Below are positions 38,696 through 48,364 of a DNA stretch of 64,000 nucleotides, in pieces. Source of the stretch: Pelagibacteraceae bacterium AG-349-O05. Its GTDB lineage: Bacteria; Pseudomonadota; Alphaproteobacteria; Pelagibacterales; Pelagibacteraceae. Below the pieces are notes generated by a model. That model made no database searches. It saw nothing but the letters and a program-made list of their open reading frames with translations, and had not been told where the DNA came from. The DNA lies in the NCBI GenBank assembly GCA_003281005.1, contig QCDE01000004.1:1-64000 (forward strand), given 5' to 3'. The translations under genes and the position numbers were made by a program. How positions within the stretch are numbered: the stretch's first letter is position 1; each line of letters begins with the position of its first letter.

Positions 38696-41035
38696 TTAAG
38701 CCTTGACTCTCGATTTAGTTGGATCATAAAAAGGAAAACCAACTACTTTTGCACCAATTCTTTTTTGATGACCATCAATTTTACCAATCTCTACATCAGT
38801 ACCAATCTCAGAGTACTGAACGTCTATTCTACAAAGTGCAATATTTTTATTTAAAGTGGAGGACAAACATCCACTTGTAACTATACCAACTTGAGATCTT
38901 CCAATATGAACACAGTCTCCATGACCAGCTATCTCTTTGCCAGCAAGTTCCAATCCTACTAATTTTTTTTGAGGGTTTGCTTTTCTTTTAACTAATTCCT
39001 CTTTACCAATGAAATCTTCCTCTTTTGTTTTCAATGGAACAGCAAAACCTATACCTGCTTCAAAGGGATCTTGTTCACCATCAAACTCAGCACCAAATAA
39101 AATTAAACCTGCCTCAATTCTAAGTTTATCTAAAGCTGCAAACCCAGCTGGAATGAGCCCATCATCTTTACCTGCTTCCATTAATTTATCCCAAACTTCT
39201 GGCGCATGTTTTGGATGACACCATATCTCATAACCTAACTCACCAGTATAACCAGTTCTTGAAACAATTAATGGTATACCTTGAAGTTCTTCTATTCTGC
39301 ATATTGTAAATCTGAACCAGCCCAACTCATCTATCGAAGGTTGTGTTGGTGGTGTAAAGATGATTTTTTTTAAAATTTCTCTACTTTTAGGACCTTGCAA
39401 AGATACATTACTAATTTGGTCAGTAGAGTTTTTAACAATAGCATTAAAATTCTTTTTCTTTGCAATTTCTTTAAGCCATTCGCCACCATACTCATCTCCA
39501 CATATCCATCTAAAACCTGTTTCGCTTAATCTTAAAAGGGTTCCATCATCAAACATCATTCCATTTTCGTAACACATTGCGGAATACACAACCTGTCCAA
39601 CAGAAAGTTTTTTAATATTTCTTGTAAGAGTGTAGTTCATTAACTCTTCAGCATCAGGACCAATTATTTCAAATTTTCTTAGTGATGATAGATCAATTAA
39701 TACAGCATCATTTCTGCAAGCATTGTACTCATTAACCAAACCATGTTTGGTGTAATCGTTTGGAAGCCAAAACCCTCTAGCATCAACATAGTTTCTAGTT
39801 AATTTTGAAGTTCTTTCATAAAAGCCAGAATTTCTAGTAAGTTTATTTTCAGAGTCTGTTTTCATTCTAAACCCAAATGACTTTCTAAATTCTTTATTTT
39901 TGTCATAAGTTCTAACAAATATATTAGTAGGATTCCATGAATTACATGGATCTATATCGCTTGGACATGCAGTTGTTCCAATTGTTAAATCTTTTAAAGC
40001 TTTAAACATTACATAATCACCAGGTCTTGAATAAGATTCATCAGAAATAACAGAATTTAATCCTCCGGCAGAAGTGTTAAAAAATAAATTAATTGCATGC
40101 CAACCTTTTTGTTTCTGAACACCGTATTTCGACATACTTTCAGTTAAATTATCTGAACAATTTGGATGACCAAAATATCCTGCGTCTTCATAATATTTTG
40201 ATGTACATGCTAGATTAAAAGTATCATGTTTACCTACAGTATCTCTTATAACTTCAACAAGAGGCTCATGGTCTGTATCATAAAATTTAGAGTGCAATCC
40301 AGGTCCAGGAAAAGTATTTCCCATAAATGTTCTAGTGGTTTGCCAGTCTAATCCTTTTTCAATCCCTTTGTCTAATTTTTTTGTGTCAAATGCTACGAAG
40401 TCAGAACATTGTCTGCCAGTTGGACTAATTACCTGAATATAATCTCCCTCTTTTACTTGGTAAGATATAGAAGTTTCTTTATTTATGTTTTCTTCATACA
40501 GAGGTTCAAATACAGGATCTGGTATTACATTTAATTCTTTATCATTAACGATTTTGGATCTTTTAATATAAATCGTTAAATCACTTGGAGGATTTTGATT
40601 TGTGACATCCATATCCTCGCTAGGTGCAGCAAAAATAGCAAAACATTTATCCTTTGATTTAAATTTCATGTTTTCTCCTGGCTTAGTATCAGGATCAAAT
40701 ATGATTGAAGATTTAGAGTCTGAAATATTTAAGTTTCTTTTTTTTAATTGATAATTTGTTGCTAATATCGTTTCATCTTTACCATTAAGAATATTCCTAA
40801 TAAAATTTTTTTCATTGTTTGATTTTAAATTTAAAATTCCAACATCAGATTTACCATCTTTGTTAAAACAAACTATTTCACAAATTTGATTACCCTCATT
40901 ATTAATAATTTCTAATTCATCATCAGGAAAAATTTGAAAAGCAGTAAGAGCACCGCCATTAACAACATGTCTTTCAACTCCAGGTGGTAAAATATTTAAA
41001 CCAGGATATTTAATATCTTTACTTGTTCCTAACAT
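38696..41035 (-). CDS. tdm: Trimethylamine-N-oxide demethylase (DUF1989 + GcvT-type THF-binding fusion)
   Basis: 779 aa; DUF1989-like region (DYIQVISPTGRQCSDFVAF, HPNCSDNL, TACPSDIDPCNSWNPTNIFV) followed by GcvT/aminomethyltransferase region (SRTGYTGELGYEIW, GLIPAGFAALDKLRIEAGLILFG). Confidence 0.87.
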   Translation of the reverse strand: MLGTSKDIKYPGLNILPPGVERHVVNGGALTAFQIFPDDELEIINNEGNQICEIVCFNKDGKSDVGILNLKSNNEKNFIRNILNGKDETILATNYQLKKRNLNISDSKSSIIFDPDTKPGENMKFKSKDKCFAIFAAPSEDMDVTNQNPPSDLTIYIKRSKIVNDKELNVIPDPVFEPLYEENINKETSISYQVKEGDYIQVISPTGRQCSDFVAFDTKKLDKGIEKGLDWQTTRTFMGNTFPGPGLHSKFYDTDHEPLVEVIRDTVGKHDTFNLACTSKYYEDAGYFGHPNCSDNLTESMSKYGVQKQKGWHAINLFFNTSAGGLNSVISDESYSRPGDYVMFKALKDLTIGTTACPSDIDPCNSWNPTNIFVRTYDKNKEFRKSFGFRMKTDSENKLTRNSGFYERTSKLTRNYVDARGFWLPNDYTKHGLVNEYNACRNDAVLIDLSSLRKFEIIGPDAEELMNYTLTRNIKKLSVGQVVYSAMCYENGMMFDDGTLLRLSETGFRWICGDEYGGEWLKEIAKKKNFNAIVKNSTDQISNVSLQGPKSREILKKIIFTPPTQPSIDELGWFRFTICRIEELQGIPLIVSRTGYTGELGYEIWCHPKHAPEVWDKLMEAGKDDGLIPAGFAALDKLRIEAGLILFGAEFDGEQDPFEAGIGFAVPLKTKEEDFIGKEELVKRKANPQKKLVGLELAGKEIAGHGDCVHIGRSQVGIVTSGCLSSTLNKNIALCRIDVQYSEIGTDVEIGKIDGHQKRIGAKVVGFPFYDPTKSRVKA

Positions 41036-41177
41036 TTTAATTTTTAAATATTGTTATATTTTTTATCATTATTTTTATTGTTTAAATATATATATATATT
41101 TTAGAACTAATAATTCTTTACCTACCTATTTGTTTTGTCATAGACTATTAAATATTAATATTAATAGAGGGGTATAC

Positions 41178-42122
41178 ATGAAAAAAATAATATCATTACT
41201 GTCTGCTCTAGTTATTTCTGTAGTAAGTTTTGCAGGAATTTCTAACGCTGATAGCAAGAAGCCTATCGTTATCCCAACTCATAACTGGTCAAGTCAAATT
41301 GTAATGGCCTACGTTATTGGTGGAATTTTCGAAAGTATGGGCAATAACGTTAAATACGTTAACGCAGACTCACAAGCAGTTTATGAGTCAATTAGAATTG
41401 GAGATGTAACTATATCTCACGAGGTATGGGAATCTGCATTTGGTAAATCTTTTACTACTGCTTTAGATAAAGGTGGTTTATTAGATTGGGGTGATCATGA
41501 AGCAAGAACTCTTGAGGATATGGGATATCCAAACTGGGTTGCTGAAAAAGGATTATGCCCAGGTTTACCAGACTGGACAGCTTTAAAAAACCCAGATTGT
41601 GCTAAGAACTTTACAACACCTGATTCACCAGATGGAAAAGGAAGAATGTTGGAAGGTCCACAAACTTGGCATGGTGACTTAATCCCACAAAGGGTTGATG
41701 CACTAGGTTTAGGTGACTTATGGTGGGTTAAATTTGCTGGAAGTGCTGATGCACTTTGGGCAGAATTAGCTGCAGCTGAAAAAGAAGGAAGAGGAACAAT
41801 TATCTTCAACTGGACGCCTAACTTTACAGATGGTGCTGGTTTTACATTTATTGACTTCCCTCCATACACAGCTGGTTGTAGACCAGAAGATGGTGGAGAT
41901 GGTAAATGTGGTTCTCCTGATGGATACTTGAAAAAAGCAGTTCATGAGGATTTCCCAAAAACTCATCCAGATGCAGCAGCAACGTTTAAGAAAATGTCAT
42001 TCTCTACAAGTCAAATTGGTGCAATGGCAGCTTTAGTTGACGTTGACAAAATGACTCACGAAGATGCAGCTAAAAAATGGTTAGCTGATAACGAGTCAGT
42101 TTGGAAAGCATTTACTAAATAA
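41178..42122 (+). CDS. tmoX: TMAO / glycine-betaine-type ABC transporter substrate-binding protein (TmoX-like)
   Basis: Signal peptide MKKIISLLSALVISVVSFAGISNA from ATG 41178 with GAGGGG RBS (ORF-track start 41130 lacks support); OpuAC-like; divergent from tdm. Confidence 0.78.
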   Translation: MKKIISLLSALVISVVSFAGISNADSKKPIVIPTHNWSSQIVMAYVIGGIFESMGNNVKYVNADSQAVYESIRIGDVTISHEVWESAFGKSFTTALDKGGLLDWGDHEARTLEDMGYPNWVAEKGLCPGLPDWTALKNPDCAKNFTTPDSPDGKGRMLEGPQTWHGDLIPQRVDALGLGDLWWVKFAGSADALWAELAAAEKEGRGTIIFNWTPNFTDGAGFTFIDFPPYTAGCRPEDGGDGKCGSPDGYLKKAVHEDFPKTHPDAAATFKKMSFSTSQIGAMAALVDVDKMTHEDAAKKWLADNESVWKAFTK

Positions 42123-42143
42123 GGTTAAAAGTTAAAATATATA

Positions 42144-42178
42144 ATCTCTCCCAACATAGTTGGGGGAGATTTTTTTTT
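42144..42178 (+). terminator. Rho-independent terminator after tmoX-like gene
   Basis: ATCTCTCCCAAC-ATA-GTTGGGGGAGAT (12-bp stem with one G:U) followed by TTTTTTTT. Confidence 0.9.
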
Positions 42179-42191
42179 AATTACATAAATT

Positions 42192-42656
42192 ATGATTAAA
42201 AAATTTTTTTTATCTGTTTTATTAAATTTATTTTTTTTTAATTTATCTTTTGCAAAAAACATCAATATTCAAGAAAATATTAATTTAAGTTTTAAATGTA
42301 AGCTAGAAAAAAAAATAATTAAGAACTCAGAATATAATTACAAAACTTTTTTAGCAGAAGAATTAAACGATAAAGATTTAGATCAATTTCAAATTAAAGC
42401 AATAAAACCTGAAACACTTTTTATAGATGGGCTTTCTTTATTTCTTTCAAAATCTAAAAAACTAAACGTTAAAATTGTCAATAAAGATGTTGTTTTATTT
42501 AAAGCAATTGATGAAGGAAAGAGCTATTCAGAATCTGCCATTGTCACTAGAAAATCAGGTGAATTAATCCATGAGATTACAAAAAATGTTAAAAGCGAAA
42601 ACTCAGAAAAATATATATTCTTTTATTCATGTAAAAAAAAAGAGAAAAAAGTCTGA
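42192..42656 (+). CDS. Hypothetical secreted protein
   Basis: 154 aa with signal peptide MIKKFFLSVLLNLFFFNLSFA. Confidence 0.6.
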   Translation: MIKKFFLSVLLNLFFFNLSFAKNINIQENINLSFKCKLEKKIIKNSEYNYKTFLAEELNDKDLDQFQIKAIKPETLFIDGLSLFLSKSKKLNVKIVNKDVVLFKAIDEGKSYSESAIVTRKSGELIHEITKNVKSENSEKYIFFYSCKKKEKKV

Positions 42657-42690
42657 TTTTTTTTTTAACAATTTTGTGTAAAATATTAAA

Positions 42691-43068
42691 ATGAAAAGAT
42701 TAATTATTACTATAATTTTAGGTTTGTTAGTTTCATCTTCTGTTTTAGCAAGAAGCACTGGTTGCAAAGAGGGTGATTGTGATAACGGTTATGGAAAATG
42801 GGTTTATACGGATAAAACCACTTATGAAGGGGAGTGGGTTTCTACAAAAAAACAAGGACAAGGTGTAGAGACTTGGCCAAATGGATATATTTATAAAGGT
42901 GAATTTAAAAATAGTGTTTGGAGTGGAATTGGAACATTAATATTTCCTGATGGCTCCACTTATGAAGGAGAGTGGGCGAACGGTTTTATGAATGGTCAAG
43001 GAACATTTACTTGGGCAGATGGAAAACAAAAATCAGGCATTTGGAAAAACGGTAAGTTACAAGAATAA
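42691..43068 (+). CDS. Secreted MORN-repeat protein
   Basis: Signal peptide; MORN repeats (TTYEGEWVSTKKQGQGVETWPNGYIYKGEFKN ... STYEGEWANGFMNGQGTFTWADG). Confidence 0.85.
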   Translation: MKRLIITIILGLLVSSSVLARSTGCKEGDCDNGYGKWVYTDKTTYEGEWVSTKKQGQGVETWPNGYIYKGEFKNSVWSGIGTLIFPDGSTYEGEWANGFMNGQGTFTWADGKQKSGIWKNGKLQE

Positions 43069-43619
43069 TGTCAAAAGAAAATTTTATTAACAAAATAAAA
43101 GATTTACCTGAGTCTTTGAGACAATTTATTGGTCTTATATTTATTACTTTAATAGTAATCATATCTTTTAGTATTTTAAATGGAATTTTTGGCCAGGGTG
43201 ATGATTTGGTAAAAAGAATGAAGTTAGAGGAAGAAAGAATTGCTGAAGAAAAAAAACTTAGTGAATTAATATCTAAATTACCCTCTGGAATATTGGTTTC
43301 TTTTGACGGAACTGATCATTACAAATTAACAGATGAGGTATATGAGCAGGTATGTAAAGCTACAAAGCTAATTCCTCAAAGAGCAATAATGGGTGCTAAT
43401 TTCTTAAATTTTAGAGCACATGAGCTTTATACAATTAATGGAAATAAAATTGATGAGACTTTTGTTAAATGGGATGAAGAAAAAGGTAAATGTTTCGCGG
43501 GTTTTACAGTAAGTGGAAATAACGTAGGTGTTGATGAAAGTATTACTATAAGTGGAGAAGCTTTAAGTTTTTTAAGCACTGGAATTGATACAAGAGTTTA
43601 TTTTATTAAAAATTTTTAA
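43068..43619 (+). CDS. Hypothetical single-TM protein
   Basis: 183 aa, one TM, ATG overlaps the stop of the MORN gene. Confidence 0.6.
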   Translation: MSKENFINKIKDLPESLRQFIGLIFITLIVIISFSILNGIFGQGDDLVKRMKLEEERIAEEKKLSELISKLPSGILVSFDGTDHYKLTDEVYEQVCKATKLIPQRAIMGANFLNFRAHELYTINGNKIDETFVKWDEEKGKCFAGFTVSGNNVGVDESITISGEALSFLSTGIDTRVYFIKNF

Positions 43620-43684
43620 CGAGGAAAGGCAACAATTATTAACATTTTAATTTTATAGAATTTAATATAACTTTAAATTAATTT

Positions 43685-44716
43685 ATGTCTGAGACTGTAA
43701 TTAAATGTGAGTCAGTTTATAAAATTTTTGGACAAAATGCCAAAAAGATGCTTGAAGAATCTAATGGCAATGTAGATGCAAAAACCTTTCAGGAAAGAGG
43801 ATGTATAGTTGGAGTTAATAATGCTTCTTTCGAAGTTGCAAAAGGAGAAATGTTAGTAGTGATGGGGTTATCTGGTTCGGGCAAATCAACTTTGCTTCGA
43901 TGTATATCAAGACTAACAGATGCAACAGGTGGAAAAATTTTCATAGAAGGTCAAGATTTACTTGAATTAAATAATAAAGAATTAATTGAACTTAGAAGAA
44001 GTAAAATGGGAATGGTATTTCAAAGTTTTGCTCTACTACCTCATAAAACAGTAGTTGAAAACATTGCTTTCCCACTCCAGATCAAAGGTACAAAGACTGA
44101 AGATAGTATTAATAGAGCAATGGAAATGGTAAAACTAGTTGGCCTAGATGGAAGAGAAAACTATTTCCCAAGAGAACTTTCAGGTGGACAACAACAACGA
44201 GTAGGGATCGCAAGATCATTAGCAGTAGAGCCTGATATATGGTTTTTAGATGAACCTTTTTCTGCATTAGATCCATTAATAAGAAAAGAAATGCAGGATG
44301 AGTTTTTAAGACTTCAGGAAAAATTACAGAAGACCATCATGTTCATTACTCATGATTTTGATGAAGCATTAAAGTTAGCTGATCGTATAGCAATCATGAA
44401 AGATGGTATAATTGAACAATTAGATACACCTGCAAACATTGTATTAAATCCTGCAACTGAATATGTAAGAAAGTTTACTGAAGAAGTACCGAGAGAGAAA
44501 GTTTTGATTATTGAGGATGTAATGGATGCTTCAAGTAAAGATAATTTAGGAGATTTAAAAGTATCAAAAGATGAAATTATAGAAAATGTTGCAGAAAAAA
44601 TACTTACTCAAGAAAAATTAGTTGGAGTAGTTGACTCAAATAATAATATTGTAGGATCAATTAAACCTTCAAAAATAATAGATACAGTTTTTGGAGGAAG
44701 AAAAAACGGTAATTAA
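43685..44716 (+). CDS. tmoV: TMAO / glycine-betaine-type ABC transporter ATP-binding protein (TmoV-like)
   Basis: ProV-type N-terminus, Walker A GLSGSGKST, LSGGQQQRVGIARSLA, C-terminal CBS-like region. Confidence 0.82.
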   Translation: MSETVIKCESVYKIFGQNAKKMLEESNGNVDAKTFQERGCIVGVNNASFEVAKGEMLVVMGLSGSGKSTLLRCISRLTDATGGKIFIEGQDLLELNNKELIELRRSKMGMVFQSFALLPHKTVVENIAFPLQIKGTKTEDSINRAMEMVKLVGLDGRENYFPRELSGGQQQRVGIARSLAVEPDIWFLDEPFSALDPLIRKEMQDEFLRLQEKLQKTIMFITHDFDEALKLADRIAIMKDGIIEQLDTPANIVLNPATEYVRKFTEEVPREKVLIIEDVMDASSKDNLGDLKVSKDEIIENVAEKILTQEKLVGVVDSNNNIVGSIKPSKIIDTVFGGRKNGN

Positions 44717-44719
44717 AAT

Positions 44720-46873
44720 ATGGAGTATTTAAAAAAATATCCAAAATTATTTCAATGGTTATTTTTGTTAATTGTATTTTTTGCTTTATGTTTTGCAATT
44801 GATGTTCCTGAAACTTATAAATTTATAAGAGGCCAGGCTGAATTTGTTAAAGATCCAAACCAAAGTGTTTACTTTTTTCTAGGTAAAGAGGTTAGGTATT
44901 ATGCCTTTGATGTATTTTGGAGATTGCCTCCACTTCTAGGATGGCTGCCTATTTGGATAAATGACTCTTTATTTTTCTTAATGAATGAATGGATGCCAAT
45001 GGAGTTTTGGAACGAAGATACTCAAGAATTTAAAACTCGACCATTATTATTAGAGATAAGTAGAAATTTAACTTCATTTATGACTTTTTTAATTGAATTA
45101 ATAAGGGAGATTTTACTTGGAGGTTTAGAAACTATTGTTGCATTTACAAGTTGGGATTTTATTGATGCTTATCCATGGTTAGAGTTACCAGGTTTACCTT
45201 GGACCATTGTTGCAGCTGGAGCAGCTATACTATCTTATAAATTAAGCGGAAAAGGATTGGCTTTGTTTGCAGGTTTAACAATGATCTATATTTCTATATT
45301 TGGTCAATGGAAACCATCAATGCAAACGCTTTCTTTTATACTTGTTGCAGCTCCACTTTCATTTATTTTTGGTTTAGGCCTAGGTATTGCAGCTTACAAA
45401 AGTAAACGAGTTGAAAAAGCTTTGTACCCAATTCTTCTAGTGATGCAGACTATGCCACAATACGCTGTATTAGTTCCTGCACTTGTTTTATTTGGAGTAG
45501 GTGATCACGCTGCTGTAATTATTACGATGGTTGTTGCGGTTCCACCAATGATATTGTTAACAATATTAGGTTTAAGAGCCATACCTCCAGAAGTTATTGA
45601 AGCTGGAAGAATGAGCGGTTGTACCAATTGGCAATTAATGTTCAAGGTACTAATTCCAACAGCAAGAAGAGATATTTTAATTGGAGTTAACCAAGTTATT
45701 ATGGTTTGTTTTTCAATGGCAGTTATATCTGCGTTCATTGGCGCGAAAGGATTAGGATTTAATTTGTTGTTAGCACTTAATCAACTCAATATTGGTTTAG
45801 CGCTTGAGGCTGGTTTATGTATTAGTTTAATTGCAATTTTACTTGATAAAATGTCTTTGGCATGGGCAAATAAACAAACAGATTATTTTGGAAATCTGAC
45901 ATTTTTCCAAAGAAATAAAAACGTAATATTTTTTGCAGCTTCATTCGTAATTGGAATAATTCTTGCATATGTTGGGACTTTTATTTTCAAAGGTAGTTTT
46001 AATTACTTGTTTGAAATTCCTCATAATAAAGGAATATCAACAGCAGATTTTTGGAATAAAGGAGTTGATTGGATTTTTGATACTTTCTTCGTTTATATTA
46101 AAGCATTTAATACATGGTTAATTCAAGATGTGCTTCAGCCGATGAGAGCTTTGTATTTAAGAATGCCTGCAGTTGCTACATTGGTACTAGCAGTTGGTGC
46201 AGGATATTTAATTGGAGGAGTTCGATCAGCATTAGTTGTTGCTGCTTTGACTTTATTTATAGCATTAAGTCCATGGTGGGATAGAGCACTAGTAACCTTA
46301 TACATGGCAACTTTTGGTGTAGTTATCTCTTGTTTAATAGGATTTACAGTTGGAACATTATGTTTTCAAAATAAAAAATCAGCAGCATTTATGCTAGGTG
46401 TTTGTGATATATTTCAAACATTCCCATCATTTGTATACCTAATACCTGTAATGATGCTTTTTGGAATTACAGATACTTCTGTATTAATTGCAGTAATTGT
46501 TTATGCAACAATTCCTGCAACAAGGTACACAATTGAAGGTTTAAGAAGTGTTCCTGTCGGCTTGCATGAAGCTGCAACAATGTCTGGTGTTAATAAATTT
46601 CAAAGATTAACTAAAATTGAGTTTCCATTAGCATTTCCACACATGATGCTTGGTATAAATCAAACAATAGTTTTTGCTTTATTTATGGTGATAATTGGAG
46701 CATTTATCGGAACAGAAGATCTTGGACAATATATTTTAAAAGCCCTATCAGATAAAAATGGAGCAGGAATTGGCTTAACACTTGGTATCTGTGTTGCGTT
46801 TATAGGATTGATTTTTGATAACTTAATTAGAACTTGGGTAGAAAAAAGAAAAAAACACTTAGGCATAGCGTAG
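44720..46873 (+). CDS. tmoW: Fused double permease of TMAO / glycine-betaine-type ABC transporter (TmoW-like)
   Basis: 717 aa; two BPD_transp_1 cores each with an EAA loop (EAGRMSGCTNWQLMFKVLIPTARRDI and EAATMSGVNKFQRLTKIEFPLAFPHM). Confidence 0.82.
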   Translation: MEYLKKYPKLFQWLFLLIVFFALCFAIDVPETYKFIRGQAEFVKDPNQSVYFFLGKEVRYYAFDVFWRLPPLLGWLPIWINDSLFFLMNEWMPMEFWNEDTQEFKTRPLLLEISRNLTSFMTFLIELIREILLGGLETIVAFTSWDFIDAYPWLELPGLPWTIVAAGAAILSYKLSGKGLALFAGLTMIYISIFGQWKPSMQTLSFILVAAPLSFIFGLGLGIAAYKSKRVEKALYPILLVMQTMPQYAVLVPALVLFGVGDHAAVIITMVVAVPPMILLTILGLRAIPPEVIEAGRMSGCTNWQLMFKVLIPTARRDILIGVNQVIMVCFSMAVISAFIGAKGLGFNLLLALNQLNIGLALEAGLCISLIAILLDKMSLAWANKQTDYFGNLTFFQRNKNVIFFAASFVIGIILAYVGTFIFKGSFNYLFEIPHNKGISTADFWNKGVDWIFDTFFVYIKAFNTWLIQDVLQPMRALYLRMPAVATLVLAVGAGYLIGGVRSALVVAALTLFIALSPWWDRALVTLYMATFGVVISCLIGFTVGTLCFQNKKSAAFMLGVCDIFQTFPSFVYLIPVMMLFGITDTSVLIAVIVYATIPATRYTIEGLRSVPVGLHEAATMSGVNKFQRLTKIEFPLAFPHMMLGINQTIVFALFMVIIGAFIGTEDLGQYILKALSDKNGAGIGLTLGICVAFIGLIFDNLIRTWVEKRKKHLGIA

Positions 46874-46877
46874 TCCG

Positions 46878-48356
46878 TTGAAAAAATTTATAATTTCTAT
46901 TGATCAAGGTACTACTTCTTCAAGAGTAATACTTTTTAACACTAAAGGTAAAATCGAATTTGTTTCTCAGTATGAATTTAGACAATATTTCCCAAAGAAT
47001 GGATGGGTAGAACATAACCCAAATGAGATTTGGTCAACAACCCTTAAAGCACTTAAGAATGTTATTAATAAAGCTAATAAAATTAGAGGTCGCATTATCA
47101 GTATTGGAATTACCAACCAAAGAGAAACAACAATCTTATGGAATAAGAAAACAGGAAAACCAGTTTACAATGCAATAGTTTGGCAAGATCGAAGAACCCA
47201 AGAATACTGTAAAAAACTTAAAAATAAAAAATATGAAAATGATTTTAGAAAGAAAACAGGATTATTTATTGATCCTTATTTTTCAGCTACAAAAGTAAGG
47301 TGGATTTTAGACAATGTAAAGGAGTCTAAAAAATTATTAAAATCAAACAATTTATTATTTGGCACGGTTGACACATTTTTAATTTGGAAATTAACTAAAG
47401 GAAAACAACATTTAACCGAAGCTACAAACGCAAGTAGGACAATGTTGTTTAATATTAATAACAATAAATGGGATCATGAGATTTTAAAAAAATTAAATAT
47501 TCCAAATAGTATTCTACCCGAAGTAAAAAATTCAGCTGATGACTTTGGCAAAACTGATAAAAAAATTATTGGAAAAGAGATTCCTATATCTGCCGTTTTA
47601 GGCGATCAACAGGCTGCTGCGGTTGGTCAAACTTGTTTTGATAAAGGTTCAATTAAAAGCACTTATGGAACAGGGGCTTTTGTAATTATGAATACAGGCT
47701 CCAAGAAAATAAATTCCAAAAATAAATTGTTAACAACAATATGTTATCGATTGAATAATAAAACTACTTATGCTTTAGAGGGATCAATTTTCATAGCTGG
47801 CGCTGGCATACAATGGTTAAGAGATAAAATGAAATTGATAAAAAAAGCAACAGAAACAGAAAAAATAGCAAGATCATCAAATATAAATGATGGTATCTAT
47901 GTCGTTCCCGCTTTTAGCGGCATGGGTGCACCTTATTGGAGACCAGATGCAAGAGGTTTAATTACAGGTTTAACTAGGGATAGTAATTGGCAAAGTTTAG
48001 TAAGAGCAACAGTAGAGTCAGTTGCTTATCAAACTTATGATCTTTTTAACGCTATGAATAAAGACGGTTTAAAACCTAGAATAGTAAAAATTGATGGTGG
48101 TATGGTTGCAAACAATTGGTTTTCACAATTCTTGTCAGACACAATAAATTTAAAAGTAATTAGACCAAAAGTATTGGAAACTACCGCATTAGGAGTTGCG
48201 CTCTTTGCTGGATATCAAGTTGGTGAGTTTAAATCATTAAATCAAATTAAAAATATTTGGCAAAAAGATAAAGCTTTTTCACCAAAAATTAAGAATTCAT
48301 TGAGAAATCAATTATTACAGGGATGGAAACTAGCAATCAAAAAAACTTTGGCATAG
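46878..48356 (+). CDS. glpK: Glycerol kinase
   Basis: SIDQGTTSSRVILF, VWQDRRTQEYC, STYGTGAFVIMNTG; TTG start 5 nt after tmoW. Confidence 0.92.
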   Translation: MKKFIISIDQGTTSSRVILFNTKGKIEFVSQYEFRQYFPKNGWVEHNPNEIWSTTLKALKNVINKANKIRGRIISIGITNQRETTILWNKKTGKPVYNAIVWQDRRTQEYCKKLKNKKYENDFRKKTGLFIDPYFSATKVRWILDNVKESKKLLKSNNLLFGTVDTFLIWKLTKGKQHLTEATNASRTMLFNINNNKWDHEILKKLNIPNSILPEVKNSADDFGKTDKKIIGKEIPISAVLGDQQAAAVGQTCFDKGSIKSTYGTGAFVIMNTGSKKINSKNKLLTTICYRLNNKTTYALEGSIFIAGAGIQWLRDKMKLIKKATETEKIARSSNINDGIYVVPAFSGMGAPYWRPDARGLITGLTRDSNWQSLVRATVESVAYQTYDLFNAMNKDGLKPRIVKIDGGMVANNWFSQFLSDTINLKVIRPKVLETTALGVALFAGYQVGEFKSLNQIKNIWQKDKAFSPKIKNSLRNQLLQGWKLAIKKTLA

Positions 48357-48364
48357 TTTAAGAT

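Noticed and set aside
41085-41100. TATATATATATA tract between tdm and tmoX
   Set aside because: Simple AT microsatellite in an AT-rich divergent promoter region; not by itself evidence of a functional element.
41495-41869. 124-aa minus-strand ORF antisense to tmoX
   Set aside because: Lies within the SBP gene; Ser/Pro-rich shadow translation.
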